Assembly: GCA_025352265.1 (NCBI GenBank)
Contig: JANXTS010000010.1
Coordinates: 1 to 64,000, forward strand
DNA from: Variovorax sp.
Lineage (GTDB): Bacteria > Pseudomonadota > Gammaproteobacteria > Burkholderiales > Burkholderiaceae_C
Length of the DNA stretch: 64,000 nt
Direction of reading: 5' to 3'
A program made the position numbers and the translations under genes. The stretch's first letter is position 1. The number at the start of each line of letters is the position of its first letter. A model generated the notes under the pieces. The model did not search any database. It was not told the DNA's origin and saw only the letters and a list, made by a program, of their open reading frames with translations. Positions 38,371 through 48,047 of this stretch are shown here, one piece after another.

Positions 38371-39258
38371 TCATTGCGCAGTCGCTGCTCCGGCTTCAAG
38401 CTGGCGAAATATCCCAGTCAGTGCATCGCGGTCGCCACCACTCGCGAGATTGACGGCCGTCTGCCTACCGCCGATGTTGATAGTCAACGTCTTGTTGTCC
38501 GATGGGCCGGCCTTCTGCCCATCCGCTCGTCGCTTGTCACCGGCTGCAACGCGTCGCGCTTGATCGAGTGCGTTAGTCGTCGCAGCAAGCATGCCCTGCG
38601 TGTCGCGGATGGCCTCAGGTGACACCAAGCCCGCGGTGCCTGCGCTGGTGGCGCTGATGAACTGTGCCGCGTCGCGCGCTTGCTTGTGCGCCTCTTCGAG
38701 CATGGGGATGTCGGCGGCCGTGTACTTGGTCTTGTCAACGCCGTTGGCTACCGCCTTCGCCTTGTCGAGCGGTACGGTGTTCGTGAACGTGCCCACCGGC
38801 GCGCCGCTGTTGCGCGTTCGCTCGACGCCGAAGCTATCGAGGAACGTGCTGCCGCTGCGGTCGCTCGGTCCGTCGGGTCGATCGTTGCCATCCTCGCCAC
38901 GCTTGCCGCTGTACTTCGGCCCGTTCGAATCGCCCGGCGATGACACGTTGCCGTTGTAGTTGTTGCCATCGAGGCCAGGCTGCGGCTTCACGTTGCGAAG
39001 CGAATCGAGCAGCTTGTCGACGCCGTCTTTGCCAACACCCATCGATGTAGCGATCGAAGTGCCCGTGGCCTGCCCGATGATCTGCATACGCACCATCTCG
39101 CGTTGCACTGCGATCTCCGATGTCTCGACGCCGTGGTTTGATTCGGTGGCTGCCTGCGAATAGGCTTGGAACGCCTTGACCTTGTCGGCCAGGCTGGTCG
39201 TCGTGCTGTCGCGGATCAGATCCCACGATGCCGCGAAGCGCGTTGCGGTGGCCTGCAT
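38371..39258 (-). pseudogene. Phage tail tape-measure protein, C-terminal fragment
   Basis: The 295-aa ORF lacks the long coiled coil and membrane segments expected of a tape-measure protein (usually over 700 aa). It contains KVKAFQAYSQAATESNHGVE, a low-complexity Gly/Asn/Asp linker (NYNGNVSSPGDSNGPKYSGK) and the end KTLTINIGGRQTAVNLASGG, which matches tape-measure C-termini. An in-frame TGA lies four codons before the ATG, and chromosomal sequence follows at about 39268. The gene is therefore cut at its 5' end. Confidence 0.75.
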
Positions 39259-39286
39259 CTCTTCAGGTCATTCCAAAAACCTGCTG

Positions 39287-39311
39287 AAAGCCCCGTTCGC
39301 GGGGCTTTTTT
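39287..39311. terminator. Hairpin at the remnant / chromosome junction
   Basis: AAAGCCCCG-TTCG-CGGGGCTTTTTT forms a stem with A and T tracts. It lies 21 bp after the stop of the minus-strand cytochrome gene and can serve in either direction, though the longer T tract is on the plus strand. Confidence 0.7.
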
Positions 39312-39331
39312 GCGTCTGGGCTCCGAGGACG

Positions 39332-39955
39332 CTAGTGGTATTGCGCCATGAAATTTGCCAACGCGCGCAGTTGGTCGTCCGCCAGCGGATACACCACATC
39401 GGCCATGGCGGCCACACCGCCGCCGGTCCTCTTGCCCGCCTTGAAGTCGCGCAGCGCTTTGAGCAAATAGTCTTCGCGCTGATTGGCCGTTCGCGGCGCT
39501 GCCTGAGCGCCCGAGTAGTCTTCCTTGTGACACGAGGCGCAACGATTTTGCTGCGCAAGCTTCAGGCCGACTGTGTACATCGCCTGGTCTCCCGAGGCGG
39601 TGGCGCGGGGCGGTGGCACCATCGATGCGAAGTGCTTCGACAAAACTCGTACGTCGTCGTCGGTCAGGCTTGCCGCCAGCGGTTGCATCACCGCGGACTT
39701 GCGTGTGCCGCTCCTGAAGTAAACGAGCTGCCACTGCAGAAAACTCTCCGGCTGACCCGCGAGCGACGGCGTTTCCGGCATCTGCGAAACGCCCGTCGCG
39801 CCGTGGCAAGCGATGCATGTTTCCGCCTTGGCCAACGCGGCAGGCAAGTCAGCGGCTTGGGCCATGCCGCTCGAAATGCCCGTGGCCAGACTTGCAAGTC
39901 CAAGCACCATCCGCCAGCGCGTAGCCCACAACCGCATCCGCGCAATCACACCCAT
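39332..39955 (-). CDS. Di-haem cytochrome c
   Basis: This 207-aa periplasmic protein has a signal peptide (about residues 1-34, LASLATGISSGMAQAA). Two haem-binding motifs are present: CIACH near residue 47 and CASCH near residue 139, each followed by the methionine region of cytochrome c4-like folds. It starts 32 bp after the sugar dehydrogenase gene on the same strand and could accept its electrons. Confidence 0.9.
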   Translation of the reverse strand: MGVIARMRLWATRWRMVLGLASLATGISSGMAQAADLPAALAKAETCIACHGATGVSQMPETPSLAGQPESFLQWQLVYFRSGTRKSAVMQPLAASLTDDDVRVLSKHFASMVPPPRATASGDQAMYTVGLKLAQQNRCASCHKEDYSGAQAAPRTANQREDYLLKALRDFKAGKRTGGGVAAMADVVYPLADDQLRALANFMAQYH

Positions 39956-39987
39956 CGCGTCACTCCAGCCATTGAACGAGCCTTTCG

Positions 39988-41265
39988 TTATTTGCCGTAG
40001 CTGATGCGGTACACCGCGCCAGCCCAGTCGTCCGCGACCAGCAGAGACCCGTCGGCCGCCACCACCACGTCGGCCGGCCTGCCGCTGTAGGCCTGGTCAC
40101 CCGTGATCCAGCCGGTGGCAAAAGTCTGCTGCTTGATCTTCTTTCCTTGCGGATCGGTCGTGACGCGCACGATTTCGCCGCCCCTGTACTTGTGACGGTT
40201 CCACGAGCCGTGGTTAGCGATGAAGATGTTATTGGCGTACTCGGTCGGGAACTGCTTACCTGTGTAGAACTTCATTCCCAAAGGCGCGACGTGCGCGCCG
40301 AGCTTCAGGGCCGGCGGAGTGAACTCGGAGCACTTGTGGCCCATCGCGTACTTTGGGTCGGGCATGTCGCCCTGATGGCAATACGGGTAGCCGTAGTGCG
40401 CGCCGATCTGCTTCACATGGTTGAGTTTGTCGCTGGGCATGTCGTCGCTGACCCAGTCGCGCGCATTTTCGGTAAACCAGTAGTCACCGGTGCGAGGATC
40501 GATGTCGCCGCCCACACTGTTGCGCACGCCGATGGCGACCATTTCCGCCTCGCCCGTTGCCGGGTTGATACGCCGCACCTGCGACAGGCTCGTCGGCGGC
40601 AAGCACACGTTGCACGGTGGGCCGAAGGGCACATAGAGCCAGCCCTGCTTGTCGAAGGTCAGGTACTTCCAGCCATGAGCCGCATAGGCCGGCATGTCGT
40701 TGTAGACGACCTTGCCTTCAGGCATCTTGTCGAGGTTGGCCTCGGCGTTTTCGTACTTCAGGATCTTGTCGATATCGACCACGTAAAGGGAGCCATCCCG
40801 AAAGGCGACGCCCGTCGGCATCTTCAGGCCAGTAATGATCGGCTTCACGGTCTTGCCGTTGTCCGTGATCGCATAAACAGTGCCCACGCCGAACGAGCCG
40901 ACGAAAAGCGTGCCCTTGTCGCCCCACGCCATCTGGCGCGCGCTGTTCACGCCGGCTGCATACACGTTGATCTTGAAACCCTTCGGCAACTTGATTGCCT
41001 TCAGGTTCTTTTCGAGGTCGGCCATCGATGCCGGCAAGGCCGGACCGGATGGCGGCGCAAGGCCCTTTTGGGATTGGGTTTCGTCGCCTAGGAATCAGTC
41101 GGCGGGTGGGTGTTCCCAAAAGTCTTTCTTGGTGGAGTCGTAGCTCTTGACCGCTTGAGCCTGGGCGGCCGGCAGCATGAAAAGCGCGGCACACGCGCTC
41201 GCCACACTGACTATGGCACCCAGCCTTAGCGGCCGAGCGACGACACCCGTCACTGATTTGCGCAT
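39988..41265 (-). pseudogene. PQQ-dependent sugar (sorbosone-type) dehydrogenase, split by an in-frame TGA
   Basis: ATG 41265 with AGGAG upstream opens a signal peptide (VASACAALFMLPAAQAQA) and SYDSTKKDFWEHPPAD, then TGA at 41095-41097. In the same frame translation would continue FLGDETQSQKGLAPPSGPAL into the 349-residue domain of the track. That domain has beta-propeller motifs such as RQMAWGDKGTLFVGSFGVGT and HGWKYLTFDKQGWLYVPFGP. One base change of TGA to TGG (Trp) would restore a 425-aa protein. Without it the catalytic domain is made, if at all, without an export signal. The family oxidises sugars in the periplasm with PQQ. Confidence 0.8.
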
Positions 41266-41349
41266 TTTTGTCTCCTGCTTGTTGTTTAAATCGCAGATCG
41301 ATAAAAACACGCTGGCTCCTTCAACGCATCTGTCGTTTTCCCTAACGGG

Positions 41350-41408
41350 AAAAGAGGTCGAAAGACCTCTTTTCATTGGACAAAAAAAAGAGGCCCGAAG
41401 GCCCCTTT
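41350..41408 (-). terminator. Two stacked hairpins after the Liv-type gene
   Basis: Reading the minus strand, GGGGCC-TTCG-GGCCTC with a run of eight T (41382-41408) comes 18 bp after the stop of the binding-protein gene. AAAAGAGGTC-TTTC-GACCTCTTTT (41350-41373) follows. Confidence 0.75.
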
Positions 41409-41425
41409 TATGATTACCGCGAAGC

Positions 41426-42640
41426 TCAGCGAACGACAGCGATCTGTTCGCGCTTGCCGGCCTTGTATGTGTACAGGGTCAGTGCGCCGTTCTTGATGTC
41501 GCCCTTTTCGTCGAAAGCGATCGGGCCGGTCACGCCCTTGTAGTTGGTCTTGCCAACTTCAGGGAGGTACTTTTCCGGGTCCGCCGAACCGGCACGAACC
41601 ATGGCGTCGGCCAGAATTTCGACGGCGTCGTAGACGTACGGTGCATAGATCTGCACTTCGACGCCGTTCTTGGCCTTGAAGTCGGCCTTGAACTTTTCCA
41701 GAGGCGCCTTGAAGTCGCCGTCCACACCACCGGCTTCAGCGCAAACCACCATGTCTTCACCAATGGCATCGCCGGCCAACTTGGCCAGTTCGCCGGTGCA
41801 CAGGCCGTCACCGCCCATGAACTTGACGGTCATGCCAAGCTGCTTGACCTGCTTGAGCATCGGGCCGGCAACCGCATCCATGCCACCGAAGAACAACACG
41901 TCGGGCTTGGTGCCCTTGAGCTTAGTCAGGATGGCGTTGAAGTCGGTGGACTTGTCGGTTGTGAACTCATGACCGACGATGGTGCCGCCTGCGGCCTTTG
42001 CTGCCTTCTCGAACTCTTCAGCGACGCCCTGGCCGTATGCGGTGCGGTCGTCGATCACGGCAATGCTCTTGCCCTTCAGCGTTTCGACTGCGTACTTGCC
42101 AAGCGTGCCGCCGAGTTGCGTGTCGTCAGCCACCACGCGGAACGTGGTCTTGAAGCCTTGACGCGTGTACTTGGGGTTGGTTGCCGATGGCGAGATTTGC
42201 GGAATGCCAGCGTCGCTGTACAGCTTCGAAGCCGGGATGGTGGTGCCCGAATTCAAGTGACCAACGATGCCGTTAACCTTGGCGTCGACCAGCTTTTGCG
42301 CCACTGCGGTGCCTTGCTTCGGATCGCCAGCGTCGTCTTCTGCGAGCAGTTCGAATTTGGCAACCTTGTCGCCGATCTTCAGATTGCGCGAGTTCAAATC
42401 TTCGATGGCCATCTTGGCGCCGAACTCGTTGTCCTTGCCCAAGTGAGCGATCGGGCCGCTGGTCGGGCCGACGTGACCGATCTTGACGATCAGAGCGTCG
42501 GCAGGAGGTGCTGCAGCAGGCGCGGCGGCGGTGGTGGCCGCCGGTGCAGCGGCGGGGGCGGCAGCTTCTTCCTTTTTGCCGCAAGCCACTAGCGTCAGCG
42601 CAGCCATCGCGACCGCAGTCACAGTCCATTTCAATTGCAT
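41426..42640 (-). CDS. Branched-chain amino-acid ABC transporter binding lipoprotein (Leu/Ile/Val type)
   Basis: From ATG 42640 (GGAGG upstream) the protein has 404 aa. A lipobox (LTLVACGKK) predicts a lipid anchor, followed by an Ala/Pro-rich linker. The Peripla_BP_6 domain has KIGHVGPTSGPIAHLGKDNE, GHLNSGTTIPASKLYSDAGI and QISPSATNPKYTRQG, typical of LivJ/LivK. No permease or ATPase genes are adjacent, so it serves a transporter encoded elsewhere. The track start is six codons too far upstream. Confidence 0.92.
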   Translation of the reverse strand: MQLKWTVTAVAMAALTLVACGKKEEAAAPAAAPAATTAAAPAAAPPADALIVKIGHVGPTSGPIAHLGKDNEFGAKMAIEDLNSRNLKIGDKVAKFELLAEDDAGDPKQGTAVAQKLVDAKVNGIVGHLNSGTTIPASKLYSDAGIPQISPSATNPKYTRQGFKTTFRVVADDTQLGGTLGKYAVETLKGKSIAVIDDRTAYGQGVAEEFEKAAKAAGGTIVGHEFTTDKSTDFNAILTKLKGTKPDVLFFGGMDAVAGPMLKQVKQLGMTVKFMGGDGLCTGELAKLAGDAIGEDMVVCAEAGGVDGDFKAPLEKFKADFKAKNGVEVQIYAPYVYDAVEILADAMVRAGSADPEKYLPEVGKTNYKGVTGPIAFDEKGDIKNGALTLYTYKAGKREQIAVVR

Positions 42641-42777
42641 GGGAAACCTCCAGAACATTGATGAAGAATTAAGTAAAAACCGGTCTTTCGATCCGGGCGG
42701 AAATTCCGAACAATTTGTTCAGCAAGTTTCGCGCCGCAGACCGGGGACGCCCCTGCGCCAGCCGACCCGGCGGCAGT

Positions 42778-43377
42778 TTAGCCGACGGATTGCGGGCTGG
42801 ACGCTGGCACAGACCCTGTGTTGTCGGAAAGCTCTTTCGATAACGCTTCAACCACCAGCGAACGCAGCACGCCTTCAATTTCGCTGCGCAAACGCGGCAC
42901 CATTGCGTCGAGTTGTTGCTGAACTGCAGCTGACACCGCATCGGTCAAACGCTCTTCCAATGACAAGTCAATGCGCTGCAATACCCGGTGCATCAGTTGC
43001 TCTTCTAGACCGAACGCATCGGCGTCCGACAAGGCATGGACATCGATGGCGATCCGGTTTTCCGGCGGCGCGCTTGCCGACACACCCGATGCAATGCGCG
43101 CGGTCGGCGCGGCTGTTGCCTTGCCGGCCGGTGCTGCTGGCTCTGGCGCTCCTATGTAGGCCTTATCCGCTGTCTGCGCCATGTCGGCGGCAATGCCCAC
43201 CATCGCCGTTGCAATCGCGGCCTGGCGTGCCGCCGCCGACGGCGTGTGCAGTGCCTGTTCTTCGGGCATCAGTGGCAGCGGAAGTGGCGACGGCCGCGCG
43301 AGCGGCTCGCCTGACGTATCGAGCACCGTGGTCAACGTCGGCACGAAGCGTGGCGGTGTGCGCTGGTTGCTAGCCAT
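42778..43377 (-). CDS. Hypothetical protein encoded after holC
   Basis: ATG 43377 overlaps the last base of holC and gives 199 aa. The N-terminal half is Pro/Ala-rich and low in complexity. The C-terminal 90 residues form amphipathic helices (EEQLMHRVLQRIDLSLEERL, AAVQQQLDAMVPRLRSEIEG). No membrane segment or enzyme motif is seen. The position directly behind holC recurs in Comamonadaceae, but no role in the polymerase is proven. The 297-aa track ORF starts in the holC antisense. Confidence 0.7.
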   Translation of the reverse strand: MASNQRTPPRFVPTLTTVLDTSGEPLARPSPLPLPLMPEEQALHTPSAAARQAAIATAMVGIAADMAQTADKAYIGAPEPAAPAGKATAAPTARIASGVSASAPPENRIAIDVHALSDADAFGLEEQLMHRVLQRIDLSLEERLTDAVSAAVQQQLDAMVPRLRSEIEGVLRSLVVEALSKELSDNTGSVPASSPQSVG

Positions 43378-43814
43378 CAGGCGGTCGCCTCCCCGAAGTC
43401 GTGTCGTTTGATCGCATAGCCACGGTCGGCGTAATGACGCCAGCGCGCGCGCGCCAGCTGCCGGTCTTCTGAATCGCTGCTTACGATATCGATCAGCCGA
43501 TCGAAACGCTCGAAGCCGACCGGCAATGCGTTTCCCAAATTGACCAGCACTTGCCGATGGGGCGGCGTCCCCATGTCGGCGCCCATGAGCACCACGGGTG
43601 AGCGCGCCAACACATGGGGTGCACTGTCTGCCCGGCAATGCGGCACGAAGTCGACTGCCGAAAAATCCCACAGCGCGGCATCTATCGCGTCGAGCGTTGT
43701 CGCATCGGCTACGACGACGAGCCGCACATCATGCTTGCCGACGGCCTTGCGCAGCAGCCGGCAGGCGTGATGCACCTTGTCTGGCGCGTTGAAATGAAAG
43801 TCGATTTCGGTCAC
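43377..43814 (-). CDS. holC: DNA polymerase III subunit chi
   Basis: The GTG start at 43814 gives 145 aa beginning VTEIDFHFNAPDKVHHACRL. The chi fold is recognisable by RKAVGKHDVRLVVVADATTL, FVPHCRADSAPHVLARSPVV and RFDRLIDIVSSDSEDRQLAR, with the final RARWRHYADRGY. Chi links the clamp loader to SSB. It follows pepA by 28 bp, the usual order. Confidence 0.92.
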   Translation of the reverse strand: MTEIDFHFNAPDKVHHACRLLRKAVGKHDVRLVVVADATTLDAIDAALWDFSAVDFVPHCRADSAPHVLARSPVVLMGADMGTPPHRQVLVNLGNALPVGFERFDRLIDIVSSDSEDRQLARARWRHYADRGYAIKRHDFGEATA

Positions 43815-43842
43815 TCGGCGATCGTTCGATAGATCAAATGAA

Positions 43843-45348
43843 TCAGGCGCCGGAGCGGACCTTGCGAACAGCCTTGCGCGGCGCTGCCGTCGGCGTGCCC
43901 ACGGTCGCCTTGCCGACACGGCCGACCAGATAAGACACCAGCAAGCCGACTGGCCGACCCGTCGAGCCCTTGGCCGCGCCGCTCTTCCATGCGGAGCCGG
44001 CGATGTCCAGGTGCGCCCACGGGAACCCGTCGACGAAGCGCTGCAGGAACTTGGCCGCCGTCACCGCGCCGCCGGCACGGCCCGCGATGTTGGCGACGTC
44101 CGCGAAGTGAGTCTTCAGGCCCTCGGCGTACTCGTCGTCGAGCGGCATGCGCCAGCAGCGGTCGAGCGATTGCTCGCCCGCTGTTTCGAGCGCCTTCGCC
44201 AACACGTCGTCCGGCGAAAACAAGCCGCTGCGCACGCCACCCAGCGCGACCACGCAGGCGCCCGTCAAGGTCGCGATGTCGATGACGGCGGCCGGATTGA
44301 AGCGCTTGGCATACGTCAGCGCGTCGCACAGAATGAGGCGCCCTTCTGCATCGGTGTTCAGCACCTCGATGGTCTGGCCGCTCATGCTGGTCACGACGTC
44401 GCCCGGCTTTAACGCCTTGCCATCGTTCATGTTTTCGCACGACGGGATCAGTCCGACCACGTTGATGGCCGGCTTGAGTTCGCCGAGGGTGCGAAACACG
44501 CCGAGCACGCTCGCTGCACCGCACATGTCGAACTTCATCTCGTCCATTTCGGCCGCCGGCTTGAGCGAAACGCCGCCGGTATCGAAGGTGATGCCCTTGC
44601 CGACCAGCACGACGGGCGCCTCGTCTTTCGCGCCGCCGCTGTAATGCAACACAATGAAGCGCAGCGGCTCCGACGAGCCCTGCGCCACGGCTGCGAAAGA
44701 GCCCATGCCAAGCTTGGCAACTTCTTTCGGGCCGAGCACCTCGCACTTGATGCGCGGCAAATCAGCCAGCTCTTTGGCGGCGTCCGCCAACATCGTAGGG
44801 GTGCAATAGTTGGCCGGGCGGTTGCCCCATTCCTTGGCCAGTTCGATACCCGACACCGTCGCCTTCGCTTCGGCGAAGGCGCCAGCCAGCGACGCGGCGT
44901 CCGGCACGCCGAGCGTTACATGGCGCAGCGTGCGCGGCTCGGGCTTTGACTTGCTGGTCGTATAAACATAGCTGGCATCGGCCGCCGCCAGCATGGCACT
45001 GTGCAGCGCACCGGCTTCAGGGGCCTTGGCGAACACCATGACGAGGCGTTTGGTGCCGACACCTTTTGCAGCGTTGATCGCGGCGATAACCGCGCTGCGC
45101 ACCTGCGCGGGCTGGCCGTTGCCAATCGACGCGAGCAACACGCGCGGCGCGGCGATGCCGATCGGGCAATACAGGCTCAGCAGCTTGCCGGCCTTGTCGG
45201 GGAAGTCTCCGGCAAGTCGCGCGGCGGCCGCGATTACCGACAAAGCATCGGTGTCCAAAATGGCGCCCTCAGGTACGAGGAAGACAAGCGCGTCGGCTTT
45301 TTCGGATGCAGCGAGGCTGCTGGTGAGGGTCTTGAGTTGGAAGTCCAT
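43843..45348 (-). CDS. pepA: Leucyl aminopeptidase (M17)
   Basis: This 501-aa cytosolic two-metal peptidase removes N-terminal residues. The catalytic region has VLVGKGITFDTGGVSLKPAA (Lys and Asp ligands), MKFDMCGAASVLG and NTDAEGRLILCDALTYA, the M17 signature. The hexamer-forming N-terminal domain is intact. Its start is 21 bp from lptF on the other strand. Confidence 0.97.
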   Translation of the reverse strand: MDFQLKTLTSSLAASEKADALVFLVPEGAILDTDALSVIAAAARLAGDFPDKAGKLLSLYCPIGIAAPRVLLASIGNGQPAQVRSAVIAAINAAKGVGTKRLVMVFAKAPEAGALHSAMLAAADASYVYTTSKSKPEPRTLRHVTLGVPDAASLAGAFAEAKATVSGIELAKEWGNRPANYCTPTMLADAAKELADLPRIKCEVLGPKEVAKLGMGSFAAVAQGSSEPLRFIVLHYSGGAKDEAPVVLVGKGITFDTGGVSLKPAAEMDEMKFDMCGAASVLGVFRTLGELKPAINVVGLIPSCENMNDGKALKPGDVVTSMSGQTIEVLNTDAEGRLILCDALTYAKRFNPAAVIDIATLTGACVVALGGVRSGLFSPDDVLAKALETAGEQSLDRCWRMPLDDEYAEGLKTHFADVANIAGRAGGAVTAAKFLQRFVDGFPWAHLDIAGSAWKSGAAKGSTGRPVGLLVSYLVGRVGKATVGTPTAAPRKAVRKVRSGA

Positions 45349-45369
45349 AATCCTTTTTTTCCCTCGACG

Positions 45370-46491
45370 ATGTTATTCCATTCCTCCCTTCGTAGAGAGC
45401 TGTCGCGCAGCTTCGGCGCGACACTCGTCGTGCTGGTCACGATCGTGATGACCATGATGTTGATCCGTACGCTCGGATTGGCCGCCAAGGGCAGTGTCAA
45501 TCCGTCCGAGGTGTTCCTCGTAATGAGCTACACCGTGCTCGGCTACCTGCCGACCATCCTGAGTCTCAGCCTTTTCGTGTCGATCGTCGGCACCTTGTCG
45601 CGCATGTACCGCGACAGCGAAATGGTGATCTGGTTTTCAAGTGGCCGCGGCTTGGCAGATTTCGTCAAGCCGATCTTCAGATTCGCCTGGCCGGTGCTGC
45701 TGCTCATTTTGGCGCTCGCACTCGTCGGCTGGCCTTGGGCCAATTCGCAAACGCAGGGAATGCGCGACCAGTACGAGCGCCGTGGCGATATCGAGCGGGT
45801 TTCGCCCGGCGAGTTCGTCGAATCGTCGGGTCGCATGCGAGTGTTCTTTGTCGACAAGGACACGCCCAACGCCAACACTGCATCGAACGTGTTCATTTCA
45901 TCGATCGAGCGCAACCGGCAGATCGTCACCTCGGCGCGCAGCGGTCATATGGAAGATATCGACAAGGCGCGCTATCTCGTTCTTGAAAACGGCCAACGTG
46001 TCGAGCGCCCTCTCGACAAGTCGGGCCTGAAGATCAGCGAATTCAAAACATACGGCGCCAAAACCGGCGTCAACGCCTCCGACTCGGCCGACGACACACC
46101 AGCGCGTTCGCGCCCCACCCTGGTGCTGCTTGCGCGACCGACTCTCGAAAACATGGGCGAACTTGGCTGGCGTGTAGGCATGCTGCTGGCCGGCATTAAT
46201 TTCGTGCTGTTGGCGCTAACGCTTTCCAGCGTGAATCCGCGGGTGGGCCGCAGCGGTAACCTGCTCTTCGCGCTGTTCGCCTTCGTTGTGTACTACAACC
46301 TCATCAACCTTGGCCAGGGCTGGGTGACGTCTGGGCGGTACAGCTTTGCCGGGTTCATGGTGGCGCTGCATGGCGGCGTGCTGGCGATCGGCCTGCTGTG
46401 GCTTTCAGCACGCCACCAAAACTGGAGCCTGCGAGCGCTGTTCTCTCGTACACCCGCGCTTTCGCATTCTTCTGCGTCATCGTCTCAGTGA
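45370..46491 (+). CDS. lptF: LPS export permease LptF
   Basis: ATG 45370 gives 373 aa beginning MLFHSSLRRELSRSFGATLV. Six membrane segments flank a periplasmic beta-jellyroll (about residues 120-270). GYLPTILSLSLFVSIVGTLS and the RMYRDSEMVIWFSSG coupling loop are typical. LptF and LptG form the inner-membrane channel of the Lpt complex that extracts LPS. The track ORF begins 123 codons too early, in the pepA antisense. Confidence 0.96.
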   Translation: MLFHSSLRRELSRSFGATLVVLVTIVMTMMLIRTLGLAAKGSVNPSEVFLVMSYTVLGYLPTILSLSLFVSIVGTLSRMYRDSEMVIWFSSGRGLADFVKPIFRFAWPVLLLILALALVGWPWANSQTQGMRDQYERRGDIERVSPGEFVESSGRMRVFFVDKDTPNANTASNVFISSIERNRQIVTSARSGHMEDIDKARYLVLENGQRVERPLDKSGLKISEFKTYGAKTGVNASDSADDTPARSRPTLVLLARPTLENMGELGWRVGMLLAGINFVLLALTLSSVNPRVGRSGNLLFALFAFVVYYNLINLGQGWVTSGRYSFAGFMVALHGGVLAIGLLWLSARHQNWSLRALFSRTPALSHSSASSSQ

Positions 46492-47594
46492 AAACAATTC
46501 GTCGTTTGATCTACATCGAGGTGCTGAAGGCTGTTGCTTTTGTCACCCTTGGCTTCTTGAGCCTGTTCTTTTTCTTCGACTTTGTCGACGAGCTTTCCGG
46601 TCTCGGTAAAACCGGCCTTGGCTATGGGCTGCCGCAGGCACTTCTTTTTGTGACTCTGCAAATCCCCGGACACCTGTACGAGCTGCTGCCGATCTCGGTA
46701 TTGATCGGTACTATTTTCGTCATGGCGCGGCTCGCGCAGAGTTCGGAGTACACGATCCTCCGGACCAGCGGACTCGGCCCCTGGCGCGCCTTGCGCACGT
46801 TGCTCGTTCTTGGCCTGGGGTTCGTCGTGCTTACCTTCGCCGTCGGGGACTACGTCGCTCCTTTCTCAGGCAGCACGGCACAACTCCTGAAGGCACGCTT
46901 TCAGGGCTACATCGCGACCGCTGGGATCACGGGCGCATGGCTCAAAGAGCGACGCAACGACAAGTCGTACGCCGTCAACGTAGCTTCGATTCGGCGGGAC
47001 GGCACCTTGACCAACCTCCATATTTTCGAGTTCGATGCGGATGGCTTTATCGCCAAACAAATATCGGCAGCCTCTGCGCGCGTCGTCGGCAAAGAGTGGG
47101 TTCTGACCAACGTCGAGCAACAAGATTACGACACGCGAAACAGCGCCGATAAGGGCCGAATCAGCACGGTACAAATGCCCGAACTGCACTGGCCCACGAC
47201 TCTCACCACCGAGATGGCGTCGGTCGCGTTGCTCAAGCCAGAGCGCATGGCGACCATCGACCTATTCGAGTACGTCAGGCATCTCGATGCCAACGGGCAG
47301 ACCGCACAGCGCTATGAAATCGAGTTCTGGCGCAAGGTGTTCTATCCACTTTCGTGCCTGGTGATGGTAGTGCTGGCGTTGCCCTTCGCCTATCTTCACT
47401 TTCGGCAAGCTGGCATCACCAGCTATGTGTTCGGCGGCGTGATGATCGGGATCAGTTTTTTTATGTTGAACAATGTTTTCGGCTATCTCGGCAACCTGAG
47501 CAATTGGTGGCCGTGGATCACTGCAGCTGCGCCGGGTCTTATCTATTCCGTAATGTCACTGGCGGCGTTCACCTGGCTGGTGCTGAGGCGTTAG
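46488..47594 (+). CDS. lptG: LPS export permease LptG
   Basis: The GTG start at 46488 overlaps the lptF stop (GTGA). The 368-aa protein begins VKTIRRLIYIEVLKAVAFVT and has six membrane segments. LYELLPISVLIGTIFVMARL with QSSEYTILRTSGL is the coupling loop. It pairs with LptF in LPS transport. Confidence 0.96.
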   Translation: MKTIRRLIYIEVLKAVAFVTLGFLSLFFFFDFVDELSGLGKTGLGYGLPQALLFVTLQIPGHLYELLPISVLIGTIFVMARLAQSSEYTILRTSGLGPWRALRTLLVLGLGFVVLTFAVGDYVAPFSGSTAQLLKARFQGYIATAGITGAWLKERRNDKSYAVNVASIRRDGTLTNLHIFEFDADGFIAKQISAASARVVGKEWVLTNVEQQDYDTRNSADKGRISTVQMPELHWPTTLTTEMASVALLKPERMATIDLFEYVRHLDANGQTAQRYEIEFWRKVFYPLSCLVMVVLALPFAYLHFRQAGITSYVFGGVMIGISFFMLNNVFGYLGNLSNWWPWITAAAPGLIYSVMSLAAFTWLVLRR

Positions 47595-47596
47595 CA

Positions 47597-47983
47597 ATGC
47601 AATCAATACCCAATATCAGCATAAGTGCAGGCATCGTATTGTTCGCGCACGGCTCGCGTGACGCGCGATGGCGCGAGCCGGTCGAAGCCGTGGCGCGGCG
47701 CGCGGCCGAACTCTCTCCAGACGCCAAGGTTGTTTGCGCATACCTCGAACTGATGAAACCCGATTTGACGACGGCTGCCGCAGGTCTGATCGAACAGGGA
47801 GCTCTGTCCGTGCGCATCGTCCCGCTGTTTTTGGGCATAGGCAAGCATGTGCGCGAAGATTTACCCGGGCTCATCGACGGATTGCGCGCCGCGCATCCCA
47901 GCATCGCTTTTTCCTTGCAGACAGCGGTCGGTGAAGACACCCGGGTAATCGAGCTACTGGCGCAGATAGCCTTGCACGGCTGA
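47597..47983 (+). CDS. cbiX: CbiX-type sirohydrochlorin chelatase
   Basis: This 128-aa protein is the short, single-domain CbiX form that dimerises. IVLFAHGSRDARWREPVEAV carries the metal-binding His18 and the later FLGIGKHVREDLPGL the second His. It inserts Co2+ or Fe2+ into sirohydrochlorin, so it may supply sirohaem for sulfite reductase; the cysB gene 64 bp downstream fits this. It starts 2 bp after lptG. Confidence 0.9.
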   Translation: MQSIPNISISAGIVLFAHGSRDARWREPVEAVARRAAELSPDAKVVCAYLELMKPDLTTAAAGLIEQGALSVRIVPLFLGIGKHVREDLPGLIDGLRAAHPSIAFSLQTAVGEDTRVIELLAQIALHG

Positions 47984-48047
47984 CCTTGCACCGCGCCCCA
48001 TAGATTGCAGAAGGCATAATAAATCCGACAATAAGACGGAATTTGTT

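Noticed and set aside
39259-39330. Second attachment site for the tRNA-Ser element
   Set aside because: The sequence after the tape-measure fragment shows no copy of the tRNA 3' end.
41095-41097. TGA read as selenocysteine
   Set aside because: The enzyme family uses no selenocysteine, no SECIS-like hairpin is evident, and a Trp codon one base away explains the position.
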